A stretch of 64,000 nucleotides of DNA from Glycomyces harbinensis (lineage in GTDB: Bacteria; Actinomycetota; Actinomycetes; Mycobacteriales; Micromonosporaceae). The stretch covers positions 620,001 to 684,000 of the forward strand of contig NZ_FNAD01000001.1 in the NCBI RefSeq assembly GCF_900101745.1, read 5' to 3'. This document shows positions 34,779 to 42,903 of the stretch, one piece after another (the stretch's first letter is position 1; each line of letters begins with the position of its first letter). The notes below the pieces were generated by a model that had not been told where the DNA came from, ran no database searches, and was given only the letters and a program-made list of their open reading frames with translations. The position numbers and the translations under genes were made by a program.

Positions 34779-35561
34779 ATGGCGATCGACGGCGAGCGCG
34801 TGATGGCGAACTACACCGGCACCGGAAACCTCAAGTCCCGCATCGACATCTACCGCTACCGGTCGCCGGCGTTCGATCCGGTCGACCTCGCCGTCGAACT
34901 GCTGCCGGACGACGGGCTGGGCCTCGTGCTCGACGTCGGCGCCGGCACCGGCCGCTACACGCGGCGCCTGCGCACCGCGCATCCCGGGTGCGCCGTGGTC
35001 GCGATCGACAAGTCCCCCGGGATGCTGACCGAGGTCGAGGCGCCCGCGATGGTCGCCGACGCGCAGGCCCTGCCCTACCCCGACGACGGCGCCGACGCGG
35101 TCCTGGCGATGCACATGCTCTACCACGTGCCCGACATCCCCGCGGCCGTCGCCGAGTTCCGGCGCGTGCTCAAGCCCGGCGGGACCCTCCTCGCCTCGAC
35201 CAACGCCGCGGGCGACATGGCCGAGGTCGCGGCCCTGTGGGACCGGGCCGCGCGGGCGACCGTGGGGCCCGGCGCCTACTCGTTCGGCACCGCCATCGAG
35301 AACTTCGACTCCGCGAGCGCTCCCGCGCCGCTGAACGCGGTCTTCGACGCCGTCGAGGAGTTCAGGCGAAAAGGGCTCGTCGCGGTCCCCGAACCGGGTC
35401 CCGTACTGGCCTTCCTCGCTTCGCTGCGCTCGTGGGCGGACTGCGAGGACGCGGCCTTCGACGCGCTCCTGGAGGCGGCCGCCGGGGAACTGGACGGCCA
35501 CTTCGCCGAGCACGCGACGTTCGACTTCACGAAGACGACGGTCTTCTACCGCTGCCGCTGA
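34779..35561 (+). CDS. Class I SAM-dependent methyltransferase
   Basis: A 260-residue enzyme with LVLDVGAGTGRYTRRL (motif I, about residues 49-64), AIDKSPGMLTE, YPDDGADAVLAMHMLYHVPD and LKPGGTLLASTN, the ubiE-like order. The acceptor is unknown. ATG 34779 has GGGGAGA upstream; ATG 34803 (MANYTGTG) is the alternative and matches the start of many relatives. It is monocistronic with its own promoter. Confidence 0.88.
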   Translation: MAIDGERVMANYTGTGNLKSRIDIYRYRSPAFDPVDLAVELLPDDGLGLVLDVGAGTGRYTRRLRTAHPGCAVVAIDKSPGMLTEVEAPAMVADAQALPYPDDGADAVLAMHMLYHVPDIPAAVAEFRRVLKPGGTLLASTNAAGDMAEVAALWDRAARATVGPGAYSFGTAIENFDSASAPAPLNAVFDAVEEFRRKGLVAVPEPGPVLAFLASLRSWADCEDAAFDALLEAAAGELDGHFAEHATFDFTKTTVFYRCR

Positions 35562-35592
35562 CGCGCCGGTCAGGCCGTGGGGCGGGCCTTCG

Positions 35593-36426
35593 TCACCAGG
35601 CCGGTCCGAGTTCGAGGATCGACTCGACCGCCCGGGCCACGCCGTCGTCGGCGGCCTCGCCGGTGCGGTCGGTCGCGACCGCGACGGCTTCGGCGTGGGC
35701 GCCCGCCATCGCGAAGGAGCGTCCGGCCCAGGCCAGCATCGAGACGTCGTTCGGCATGTCCCCGAAGGCGACGACCTCGTCGGCGGCGATGCCGCGCTCG
35801 GCGCACCAGGCCGCCAGCGCGGTGCCCTTGGCGGCGTCGTCGGCGGTGAACTCGAGCTCGGGGAAGCTCCCCCAGTGCCACCGGCGCACGCCGGGGGCCT
35901 CGATGTGGCGGGTGCGCGCCGCGATGTCCTCGCCGGTGGACCCGGGGACGCGGACGATGAACTCGGCGACGCCTTCGGTGTCGGCGTCGAGGACGGCGAA
36001 GGGGTCGTCGCCGGGTGCGAGGAAGGTCCAGGGGTCGGCGTAGTGGACGCCGATCTGCAGGTCGGGCGACTGGGCGATCTGGCGGTCGCCGGTCTCGACG
36101 GCGAAGACGGCGCCGGGGAGGGCGTCGCGGAGCCGGTCGTGGAGGTCGCGGGCGACCGGCAGCGGGATCGGGTGGCGCAGCTCGGCGGTCCTGGCGGCGG
36201 TGTCGTAGACGATCGCGCCGGTGCAGCAGAGGGCGGCGTCGAGGGCGGGGGCGAGTCCGGGGACCCGGTAGACGGACCTGGGGGCGCGGGCGGTCACGGC
36301 GACGGTGAGGAGGCCGTGTTCGCGGGCGGCCTGGAGGGCCTTCTGGTTGCGTTCGGAGAGTCGGCCCTGGCGGTCGAGCAGGGTTCCGTCGAGGTCGGTG
36401 GCGATCACCTTCGGCACTGGCACCAC
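35593..36426 (-). CDS. Cof-type HAD-IIB hydrolase
   Basis: A 277-residue phosphatase: motif I VIATDLDGTLLDRQG, cap domain of the C2b type, motif III lysine region AAKGTALAAWC and motif IV VVAFGDMPNDVSML. These enzymes dephosphorylate sugar phosphates, flavin or pyridoxal phosphate. A close paralogue lies at 40225-41055, with the same length and shared segments. The start is a GTG near the carboxypeptidase side. Confidence 0.9.
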   Translation of the reverse strand: MVPVPKVIATDLDGTLLDRQGRLSERNQKALQAAREHGLLTVAVTARAPRSVYRVPGLAPALDAALCCTGAIVYDTAARTAELRHPIPLPVARDLHDRLRDALPGAVFAVETGDRQIAQSPDLQIGVHYADPWTFLAPGDDPFAVLDADTEGVAEFIVRVPGSTGEDIAARTRHIEAPGVRRWHWGSFPELEFTADDAAKGTALAAWCAERGIAADEVVAFGDMPNDVSMLAWAGRSFAMAGAHAEAVAVATDRTGEAADDGVARAVESILELGPAW

Positions 36427-36518
36427 ATGAGTATCGGGGTCGGGGCGTGCGGGGGCAACCGGGTTGCGCGCGGGTGCAGGGCCAGCGCCTTTCGGCCCCG
36501 GCCCCGCACCCGTTCCTT

Positions 36519-36546
36519 GGTCCGGCCGCTTCTTCCGGCCGGGACC
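36519..36546. terminator. Hairpin after the M14 carboxypeptidase gene
   Basis: GGTCCGGCCG pairs with CGGCCGGGACC across a CTTCTT loop with a single bulge, five bases past the carboxypeptidase stop. Confidence 0.5.
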
Positions 36547-36550
36547 GCCG

Positions 36551-37885
36551 TTAACCGCCGTACGGCGCCGCGGCGGCCTGGGCCGCGGTCAGGAGCGCGC
36601 CCTCGTTCTCGGGCCACAGGGTGTCGTCGACGCATTCGTAGGCGGGGAAGAACCCGCCGCAGTCGCCGAAGTCCTCGCCGACCTCGAAGGTGTAGCTGGC
36701 GATGCCGAACTCGCCGTAGGTGAAGTCGTCGGTGGTGCCGCTGGTGCTGTAGCCGACGGTGTCGTCGTTGGTGCCGACGAAGTAGCCGTTGGACTCGGCC
36801 ATGGCGGCGCCCAGGTCGCGCAGGGCGGCGTCGTTGGGCGCCTTGTCGTCGGTGTAGCCCCACGGGAGGATGATGTAGTTCCCGTAGGAGTGCAAGCTGA
36901 TGAACACGTCGCGGGCGTCGGCCGGGGCCGCGTCGTCGGGGTTCTCGCCTCGCTGGTCGGGGTGCAGGGCCCGCAGCCAGTCCTCGATGGCCTGCGTCTC
37001 GGGTTCGGATGCGGCCGAAGGCCCCTGGAAGGTCTCCGCGCACGGGTTGGTCGAGTCGGCGCCCCACTCGAAGCTCGAGTTGCGGTTGAGGTCGACGCCG
37101 AGGCTGTCGCCGCAGTTCCCGTTGGAGTCGTTCGCGTTCTTGCGCTGGAGGATCGGGTCGTCGCCGCCGGAGGCGACGATGTCGGTGCCGTCGGGGTTGG
37201 CCATCGGCACGACCCACACCTCGGTGGTGTCGAGCAGTTCGGTGACCGCGGGGTCGGTGCCGTAGCCGGCGACGAGCTTGTCGATCCAGCGCATGGCGAT
37301 CTCGCCGGTGGCGATCTCGCGGGCGTGGATCTGGGCGATGAGCGAGAACCGCGGCTTGGTCGAGTCGGGGGCGGTCTGGCAGTCGCCGTCGGCGAGCTTG
37401 GTCACGCAGATCGCGTAGACGTCATGGCCGCCTTGGCCTTCGGTCTTGAGCCAGGAGTCGCCGATGTCGTGGAGCACGGTGAGGTCGGGGTTGGCGTCGG
37501 CGACGTCCTGGAGGTCGGCCTCGTAGGAGTCGACGGTGCGGTACCCGCCGTAGTAGGTGCCCTCCTGCTGGACGGTGGCGCCGACCTCCTTGTACACGGT
37601 GTCGAAGAACTCGGGGTCGTGGCCCAGGGCGCGCAGCTCCTCGGCGACGGCCTCGTCGCCGAGGATGTGGGCGTCGCCGCCGTGCTCGTGGGCGACGTCG
37701 AAGCCGAGCTGCTCGAGTCGGGCGAGTTCGTCGGCGGTGAGGTCGCCGACGGTCCAGGTCACGGTCTCGGAGGAGTCCGCGGGTTCGGCGGGTTCGGCCT
37801 GGGCGGTGAGGGTGGCGGCGCCGGTGGCCGCCGCCACGAGTCCCAGCGCGATGCCCGCGGTGGCGAGCCTTCGCTTCATGTGCAT
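36551..37885 (-). CDS. Secreted M14 zinc carboxypeptidase
   Basis: A 444-residue exported metallopeptidase. Signal peptide 1-31; propeptide to about 105; catalytic domain from YGGYRTVDSYEADL. Zinc ligands are His187 and Glu190 (HAREIATGE) and His332 (SLHSYGNY); catalytic Glu401 is in SYTFEVGEDF; substrate-carboxylate Arg/Asn are in GVDLNRN. It resembles carboxypeptidase T and the M14 enzymes secreted by streptomycetes, removing C-terminal residues from peptides. ATG 37885 (or 37879) has GAAAGGA upstream. Promoter and nested inverted repeat lie just upstream. Confidence 0.94.
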   Translation of the reverse strand: MHMKRRLATAGIALGLVAAATGAATLTAQAEPAEPADSSETVTWTVGDLTADELARLEQLGFDVAHEHGGDAHILGDEAVAEELRALGHDPEFFDTVYKEVGATVQQEGTYYGGYRTVDSYEADLQDVADANPDLTVLHDIGDSWLKTEGQGGHDVYAICVTKLADGDCQTAPDSTKPRFSLIAQIHAREIATGEIAMRWIDKLVAGYGTDPAVTELLDTTEVWVVPMANPDGTDIVASGGDDPILQRKNANDSNGNCGDSLGVDLNRNSSFEWGADSTNPCAETFQGPSAASEPETQAIEDWLRALHPDQRGENPDDAAPADARDVFISLHSYGNYIILPWGYTDDKAPNDAALRDLGAAMAESNGYFVGTNDDTVGYSTSGTTDDFTYGEFGIASYTFEVGEDFGDCGGFFPAYECVDDTLWPENEGALLTAAQAAAAPYGG

Positions 37886-37935
37886 GTGTCCGTTCCTTTC
37901 TCGGCCCGCCAAGGGTGCGGCCGACCGAAGGGGTG

Positions 37936-37987
37936 GGCTAAAGGGATCTTAATCCTACATTTAGCCATCAAACCCTCGAATCGTCAA
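37936..37987 (-). promoter_or_regulatory. Promoter with nested inverted repeat, carboxypeptidase gene
   Basis: Minus strand TTGACG (37982-37987), 17 bases, CTAAAT (37959-37964). GGCTAAA (37936-37942) and TTTAGCC (37960-37966) form an inverted repeat that begins in the -10 box, with GGAT/ATCC nested inside. It could be an operator or a stem-loop at the 5' end of the message. Confidence 0.5.
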
Positions 37988-38026
37988 CGTATTGGGACAC
38001 AATGGATTCCATTGCGGATCGACTCG

Positions 38027-40018
38027 TCAGCGGCCCACGGCGCGGCTCAGGGCCAGCAGATACCCCTCGCGGTCGAGCGGGTTCGCGTCCGTTCGCGCCC
38101 GCGACGGGACCGGCCCGGTCACCGGTTCGTGGCGTTCGAAGGCGCTCTCGAGGACGCCCTCGCCGCTGGTCAGGCCGGGGAGGCGCTGGCCGAGTCCGTG
38201 GACGGCCGCGGCCGGGACGGTCCCTTCGAGCACGCAGCGGTCGCCGCGGTGCTCGGGCGGTCCGGGGACGGCCCGCAGCTTCACGAGGGCGGCGAGCACG
38301 CCGCCGAGGTCGGCGCCGGGCAGTTCGATGCGGAAGCGGTGCAGGGGTTCGCACACGACCGTGCCGGCCTCGCGCAGCGCCTCGGCGAGCACGAGCGGCA
38401 CGAGGCTGCGGAAGTCCCCCGCGGTGCTGGACATGGCCTTGTCGAAGCCGCCGTGCGCGCTCGACTGTCGGGCCCAGTACCCCGAGTGGGTCATGGTGAC
38501 CGCGCAGCCCTCGACCTGCCAGCCGTGCAGTCCCTGGCCGAGGGTCTCGTGGACGGTCTCCTCGACGGCCTTGAAGAACGCGAGCGGCATCGAGCCGAGC
38601 TCGACGCCGAGCCTGAAGTCCACGCCGGACCCGGGGGTCGGCTCTATCCGCAGGCCCACGGTGGCCAGGAACGGGTTCGGGGCCTTCGCGATGGTCTCGG
38701 CCGCGGCGCCGGCGCCGATCGGGCGCTCGACGCAGATGACGGTGGACTCGCGGAAGGCGACGTCGAGCCCGTGCTCCTCGGCGAGGGTCGCGCCGATGAC
38801 CTCCTTCTGGACCTCGCCGTAGAGCGAGACGGACAGTTCGCGGCGCTCCTCGTCCTGGCGCAGGCCGATGAGCGGGTCCTGCTCGGCGAGCTGGGTGAGC
38901 GCGGCGTGCAGCGCGGGGCGGTCGCTCTCGCGGGCCGGGACGACCACGGTCTCCAGGGTCGGCGGCGCGAACCGCTCGACGCGCCGTCCGGGCGGGCGGC
39001 CGATCGGGTCGCCGATGCGGACCTCCCCCAGGCCCCAGAACCGGGCGATCCGCCCGGCCTCGACGCGCCCTCCGGGGCGGTCGGCGCCGTCCGCGAAGAC
39101 GCTGAGTGCGGTCACCTTGGCTTCGCGGCCGCCGACGTCGATCCGGTCGCGGACGGCGACCGAGCCGGAGAACAGGCGGGCGTAGGCGATCCGCTCACCC
39201 GCCGGGCCGCGCTCGATCTTGAACACGGTGCCCGAGAGCGGCCCGGCCGCGTCGCCGGACGAGCCGGGCAGGAACCGCCGGATGCCGCCGATGAGACCCT
39301 CGACGCCGGCGCCGGTGATCGCCGAGCCGAAGTGGACCGGGTGCGCGCGGGCGCGGGCGACCTGGGCGGCGAGGGCGGCGTCCAGGCGCGGGCCCCCGAG
39401 CGCCGGCGCGAGGCCCGCGGGAGCGCCGAGGTAGTCGAGGACGAGGTCCTCGTCCAGGTCGGCCAGCGCCTCGACGAGGTCGTCGAGGTAGGGCCGGTCG
39501 CGGGGGCGCGGGGCGCTGGAGGCGGCCGGAGTGCCGAGGCCGCTGGGGGCGTCCATGGCGATGACCGCCGGGTCGAGCCGGGCGGCGAGTTCGGCCAGGA
39601 GCGGGGCGCCGCGGGCCCCGGAGCGGTCGATCTTGTTGACGAACACCAGTGTCGGCACGCCGAGGCGGCGCAGGGCGCGGAACAGGACCCGGGTCTGGGC
39701 CTGGACGCCCTCGACGGCGGAGACGACGAGCACCGCGCCGTCGAGCAGGCCGAGGACGCGTTCGACCTCGGCGATGAAGTCGGGGTGGCCGGGCGTGTCG
39801 ATGAGGTTGACGGCGGTGTCGCCCAGCGCGAAGGAGACCACGGCCGATTTGATGGTGATCCCGCGGCGGCGTTCGAGGTCGAGCGTGTCGGTGCGGGTGC
39901 TGCCCGCGTCGACGCTGCCGACCTCCTCGATGACCCCGGCGGCTTGGAGCAGCCGCTCGGTCAGGCTGGTCTTACCGGCGTCGACATGGGCGAGGATCCC
40001 GAGATTGAGCGTGCGCAA
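38027..40018 (-). CDS. Ribosomal protection GTPase, TetM/OtrA-like
   Basis: A 663-residue EF-G-like GTPase. P-loop AHVDAGKT (10-17), switch RRGITIK (51-57), DTPGH (74-78), NKID (128-131); then domain II and EF-G-like domains III-V, with GSMPLAFFKAVEETV and the YWARQSSAHGGFDKAMSSTAGDFRSL loop region typical of tetracycline ribosomal protection proteins (quoted in parts). Members remove tetracycline from the ribosome; actinomycete copies may also serve translation factor roles. The start is TTG 40018: upstream in frame is a stop, and the family N-terminus MRTLNLGILAHVDAGKT begins exactly there. A leader gene overlaps this start. Confidence 0.92.
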   Translation of the reverse strand: MRTLNLGILAHVDAGKTSLTERLLQAAGVIEEVGSVDAGSTRTDTLDLERRRGITIKSAVVSFALGDTAVNLIDTPGHPDFIAEVERVLGLLDGAVLVVSAVEGVQAQTRVLFRALRRLGVPTLVFVNKIDRSGARGAPLLAELAARLDPAVIAMDAPSGLGTPAASSAPRPRDRPYLDDLVEALADLDEDLVLDYLGAPAGLAPALGGPRLDAALAAQVARARAHPVHFGSAITGAGVEGLIGGIRRFLPGSSGDAAGPLSGTVFKIERGPAGERIAYARLFSGSVAVRDRIDVGGREAKVTALSVFADGADRPGGRVEAGRIARFWGLGEVRIGDPIGRPPGRRVERFAPPTLETVVVPARESDRPALHAALTQLAEQDPLIGLRQDEERRELSVSLYGEVQKEVIGATLAEEHGLDVAFRESTVICVERPIGAGAAAETIAKAPNPFLATVGLRIEPTPGSGVDFRLGVELGSMPLAFFKAVEETVHETLGQGLHGWQVEGCAVTMTHSGYWARQSSAHGGFDKAMSSTAGDFRSLVPLVLAEALREAGTVVCEPLHRFRIELPGADLGGVLAALVKLRAVPGPPEHRGDRCVLEGTVPAAAVHGLGQRLPGLTSGEGVLESAFERHEPVTGPVPSRARTDANPLDREGYLLALSRAVGR

Positions 40019-40079
40019 CAGCGGTCATGTCCTTTGCGTCGTGGAAGCCTTCCTCGATGAACATGAGCTGTTGACGCAT
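39972..40079 (-). CDS. 35-codon leader peptide overlapping the TetM-like gene
   Basis: ATG 40079 follows GAAAGGGCCACC, a good ribosome-binding site. The frame runs 35 codons (starts MRQQLMFIEEGFHDAKDM, ends in CRRR) to TAA 39972-39974 and overlaps the first 16 codons of the ribosomal-protection gene in another frame. The main gene has only a TTG start and no site of its own, so its translation probably depends on ribosomes moving through the leader. Drug-stalled ribosomes could change that coupling. Role is inferred from arrangement. Confidence 0.5.
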   Translation of the reverse strand: MRQQLMFIEEGFHDAKDMTAVAHAQSRDPRPCRRR

Positions 40080-40185
40080 GGTGGCCCTTTCGCCGGTCGG
40101 AGGCACGGTTCACGTGCCGCGTGCGCTGACCAGTCCAGCAGAGCGCGGCGGGTGCCGCAATCGGTTTTCGCGGGGGCGCGGAGCG

Positions 40186-40209
40186 GCGCCCGGCCGCGGG
40201 GCCGGGCGC
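40186..40209. terminator. Hairpin after the second Cof-type HAD gene
   Basis: GCGCCCGGCC (40186-40195) and its complement (40200-40209) around GCGG, 15 bases past the HAD stop on the minus strand. Confidence 0.6.
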
Positions 40210-40224
40210 TCGCAGGGCCGCCGC

Positions 40225-41055
40225 TCAGGCGGCGGCGGTGGCGCCGGAGCCCTCGGCCTCGGCGAGGAGGCGTTCGATGACCTGGGCGACGCCGTCCTCG
40301 GCGTTCGTGGCGGTCCGGTCGGAGGCGGCCTCGACCGCCTCGGGGTGGGCGTCGCCCATGGCGTAGGAACGGCCGGCCCAGGCGAGCATCGGGACGTCGT
40401 TCGGCATGTCGCCGAAGGCGACCACGGAGGCGGGGCCGAAGCGCCGCTCCTTGCACCAGTGGGCGAGGCCCGAGGCCTTGTCGGCGCCGCGCGCGTTGAA
40501 GTCGAGCATGCCGAAGTCGCCCCAGTGGCACATGGTGAGGCCGCCGAGGTCGACGTCCGCGACGGCTTCGGCCATCTCCTCGCCGGTGCGGTCGGCGCAG
40601 TAGACCTTGAGCTTCACCGCGCGCCGGGCGCGCTTGAAGACGGTGTCGAGGCCGTCGACGAACTCCCAGTTCGAGGAGCCCACGAGGGCCTGGTAGGCGT
40701 CTTCGCCGACGATCCGGTCACCGGTCTCGACGGCGAAGATCGCGTCGGGCAGGCGCTTGGCGACCAGGGCGGCCGCCTTGCGCGCCGCGGCCAGCCGGAT
40801 GGAGCGCAGGATGCGCATGCGGCCGGTGGCGGGCTGGTAGACGACGGCGCCGTTGGCGCAGACCGCGCCGTCGAGGTGCGGGAGGAGGTCGGGCAGCATG
40901 TCGACGCCGTAGGGGGTGCGGGCGGTGACGGCTACGACGGCCAGGCCTCCGGCGCGGGCGGCGGCCAGGGCTTCACGGGTCCGATCCGACAGGTTCCCGC
41001 CGGGGGCGAGGAGGGTCCCGTCCAGATCAGAGGCGATCACAAGGGGTTTGAGCAC
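40225..41055 (-). CDS. Cof-type HAD-IIB hydrolase (paralogue)
   Basis: A 276-residue phosphatase with VIASDLDGTLLAPGG, TARTPYGV, GEDAYQALV cap, ADKASGLAHWC and VVAFGDMPNDVPMLAWAGRSYAMGDAH. It aligns along its length with the HAD at 35593-36426, including shared VFAVETGDR-like and CHWGDF/HWGSF segments, so the two are paralogues 4 kb apart. GTG 41055 is chosen to match the paralogue; an ATG at 41124 would add an unconserved extension. Confidence 0.88.
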   Translation of the reverse strand: MLKPLVIASDLDGTLLAPGGNLSDRTREALAAARAGGLAVVAVTARTPYGVDMLPDLLPHLDGAVCANGAVVYQPATGRMRILRSIRLAAARKAAALVAKRLPDAIFAVETGDRIVGEDAYQALVGSSNWEFVDGLDTVFKRARRAVKLKVYCADRTGEEMAEAVADVDLGGLTMCHWGDFGMLDFNARGADKASGLAHWCKERRFGPASVVAFGDMPNDVPMLAWAGRSYAMGDAHPEAVEAASDRTATNAEDGVAQVIERLLAEAEGSGATAAA

Positions 41056-41188
41056 CGCTCCAGTATTGCCTTCCTCCGCCAGCACCGGCAACCGCAACCA
41101 CCGCAGGCTGGGAGAAGCGTCCATGATCGGTTCGATGATGTTGTGCGGCAATGTGTTTCGTGATTGCGGCGTCGAGAGGACCCCATTG

Positions 41189-41208
41189 TCGACCTCTAGG
41201 TCAAGAAT
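41189..41208. promoter_or_regulatory. TetR operator copy A
   Basis: TCGACCTCTAGGTCAAGAAT lies 17 bases before the TetR start. It contains GACCT-CT-AGGTC, a near-palindrome, and matches copy B at 17 of 20 positions. Confidence 0.6.
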
Positions 41209-41224
41209 GGTGTAGGGTTGTCCC

Positions 41225-41815
41225 ATGGGCAGACCGAAGAACTTCGAACCGGACGTCGCCGTCGCACGGGCGATGGAAGCGTTCTGGTCCAACGGTTACG
41301 CGGGCACCTCCCCCGCCGACCTCGCCGAGGCCACCGGTGTCGGCAAGGGGAGCCTGTACCACGCGTTCGGCTCCAAGCGCGAGCTGTTCGGCAAGGCGCT
41401 CGACCTGTACGGGTCGGCCGGGTCGGAACTCACCGACGAATACCTCAACGAGCCGGGCACCGCCAAGGAGCGCATCCGCGCCTACCTGGTGTTCCTCGTC
41501 GAGACCGACATCTCCAGTCCGGCGCGGCGCGGCTGTCTCGCGGCCAACACCGCACTCGAACTGGGCGGTCGCGACGACGAGGCCACCCGCGCCGTCGCGC
41601 GAATGACCGACGAGACGATCCGCCTGCTCGCCGAACGGCTCCGCAAGGGCCAGCGCGAGGGCGACGTCGCACCCGAGGTCGACCCGGACGCCCAGGCCCA
41701 CTTCCTGATGAACACCCTCGTCGGACTGCGCGTCATGGCCAAGACCCACGACGGGCCGGCCCTGCGCGGGATCATCGACACCGCGCTGGCCGGGTTCTTA
41801 CCGCCGCACGGGTGA
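41225..41815 (+). CDS. TetR-family transcriptional regulator
   Basis: A 196-residue repressor beginning GRPKNFEPDVAVARAMEAFW with the helix-turn-helix TSPADLAEATGVGKGSLYHAFGSKRELF (about residues 29-56), and a C-terminal ligand/dimer domain. The GRP-x-FD start is typical of TetR proteins that control an adjacent SDR or reductase. It has its own intrinsic terminator, and a nearly identical operator lies before both this gene and the following SDR gene, so it should repress both. Confidence 0.92.
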   Translation: MGRPKNFEPDVAVARAMEAFWSNGYAGTSPADLAEATGVGKGSLYHAFGSKRELFGKALDLYGSAGSELTDEYLNEPGTAKERIRAYLVFLVETDISSPARRGCLAANTALELGGRDDEATRAVARMTDETIRLLAERLRKGQREGDVAPEVDPDAQAHFLMNTLVGLRVMAKTHDGPALRGIIDTALAGFLPPHG

Positions 41816-41820
41816 CACAC

Positions 41821-41844
41821 CGCCCTCGCCTGAGGGCGTTTTTT
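41821..41844 (+). terminator. Classical intrinsic terminator of the TetR gene
   Basis: CGCCCTC-GCCT-GAGGGCG followed directly by six T residues, four bases after the stop codon. Confidence 0.88.
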
Positions 41845-41856
41845 CCGCTCCGATTT

Positions 41857-41876
41857 TTGACCTCAAGTTCAAGAAT
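41857..41876. promoter_or_regulatory. TetR operator copy B
   Basis: TTGACCTCAAGTTCAAGAAT lies 21 bases before the SDR start. It differs from copy A at three of 20 positions. Confidence 0.6.
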
Positions 41877-41897
41877 AATCGATCGAAGGGCACTCCC

Positions 41898-42686
41898 ATG
41901 GAACTCGGACTCACCGGCAAGACCGCACTCGTCACCGGCGCCAGCCGCGGCATCGGCCTGGCGATCGCCCAGGCCCTCGCCGCCGAAGGGGTGCGCGTCG
42001 TCGGCGCCGCCCGCACCGTCACCCCCGAGCTGGAGAAGGTCGCCGCGGCCGTGGTCAGCGCCGACCTCTCGACCCGCGAGGGCGCGACCCGGATCGTCAC
42101 CGAGGCCGTCGAGGCGGTCGGCGGCATCGACCTGCTGGTCAACAACGTGGGCGGCGGCGACGCCGACAAGATGGCCCTCGGCGGCTTCCTCGACATCCCG
42201 GTCGAGCAGTGGCAGTCGATCCTCGACCTCAACCTGCTCAGCGCGGTCTGGACCACGCACGCGGCGCTGCCGGGGATCATCGAGCGCCGCGGCGCGATCG
42301 TGAGCCTCTCCTCGATCAACGGCCGCACGCCCTCGGGCGCGCCGGTCGCCTACGCGGAGGCCAAGGCCGCGCTGACGATGTTCTCCAAGCGGCTCAGCGA
42401 GGAGGTCGCGCCCCTGGGCGTGCGGGTGAACACGGTGTCGCCCGGGGTCATCGGCTCGTCGCTGTGGCGCGCCGAGGACGGCTTCGGCGCGAAGGTCGCC
42501 GAGGCGTTCGGGGTGGCGCACGCGGACCTGCTGGAGGGCATGCCCGGCCAGTTCGGGATCGCCTCGGGCCGCATCGGCGAGCCCGAGGAGGTCGCGGACC
42601 TGGTGGCGTTCCTGCTGTCCGGTCGGGCGGCGAACATCCACGGCGCCGATCACGTGATCGACGGGGGAACCCTCAAGGCCGCGTAA
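41898..42686 (+). CDS. Short-chain dehydrogenase/reductase
   Basis: A 262-residue classical SDR. Cofactor motif TGASRGIGLAIAQ (14-26), ADLSTREG, NNVGGG, catalytic Ser in SLSSINGR and Tyr-Lys in YAEAKAAL, and the PG motif VSPGVIGSSL. The substrate is an alcohol or carbonyl of unknown identity. It is controlled with the TetR gene through matching operators and would be induced by the TetR ligand, perhaps its own substrate. Confidence 0.92.
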   Translation: MELGLTGKTALVTGASRGIGLAIAQALAAEGVRVVGAARTVTPELEKVAAAVVSADLSTREGATRIVTEAVEAVGGIDLLVNNVGGGDADKMALGGFLDIPVEQWQSILDLNLLSAVWTTHAALPGIIERRGAIVSLSSINGRTPSGAPVAYAEAKAALTMFSKRLSEEVAPLGVRVNTVSPGVIGSSLWRAEDGFGAKVAEAFGVAHADLLEGMPGQFGIASGRIGEPEEVADLVAFLLSGRAANIHGADHVIDGGTLKAA

Positions 42687-42692
42687 GGTATC

Positions 42693-42727
42693 GGAGGCGG
42701 GCGCGGCGATTCGCCGCGCCCGCCTCC
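42693..42727. terminator. Hairpin after the SDR gene, 16-bp stem
   Basis: GGAGGCGGGCGCGGCG (42693-42708) and its perfect complement (42712-42727) with an ATT loop, seven bases past the stop. Confidence 0.78.
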
Positions 42728-42787
42728 GTGTCCGGGAGGGGTCCCCGCCGGGGTGTGAGAGGAACGGGATGTCAGTCCGCCGTGTCA

Positions 42788-42810
42788 CGGTTGCATCACG
42801 TGTGCAACCG
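42788..42810. promoter_or_regulatory. 8-bp inverted repeat CGGTTGCA / TGCAACCG
   Basis: CGGTTGCA (42788-42795) and TGCAACCG (42803-42810) are perfect complements seven bases apart, about 95 bases before the 42.9-kb membrane-protein gene. Its spacing and symmetry suit a dimeric repressor. Confidence 0.4.
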
Positions 42811-42903
42811 AGTCCCATCCGGGTTCGTCAGACTGGGAACGCCGACCGATTCGCAACGCCGTCCTACCTTGGACGACGACACCGCCCGTTGAAGGAGCCC
42901 ATC

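Noticed and set aside
32863-40018. Resistance island: kinase-like gene and TetM-like gene
   Set aside because: They are 4 kb apart with unrelated genes between, composition matches the surroundings, and no transposase, integrase or flanking repeats are seen.
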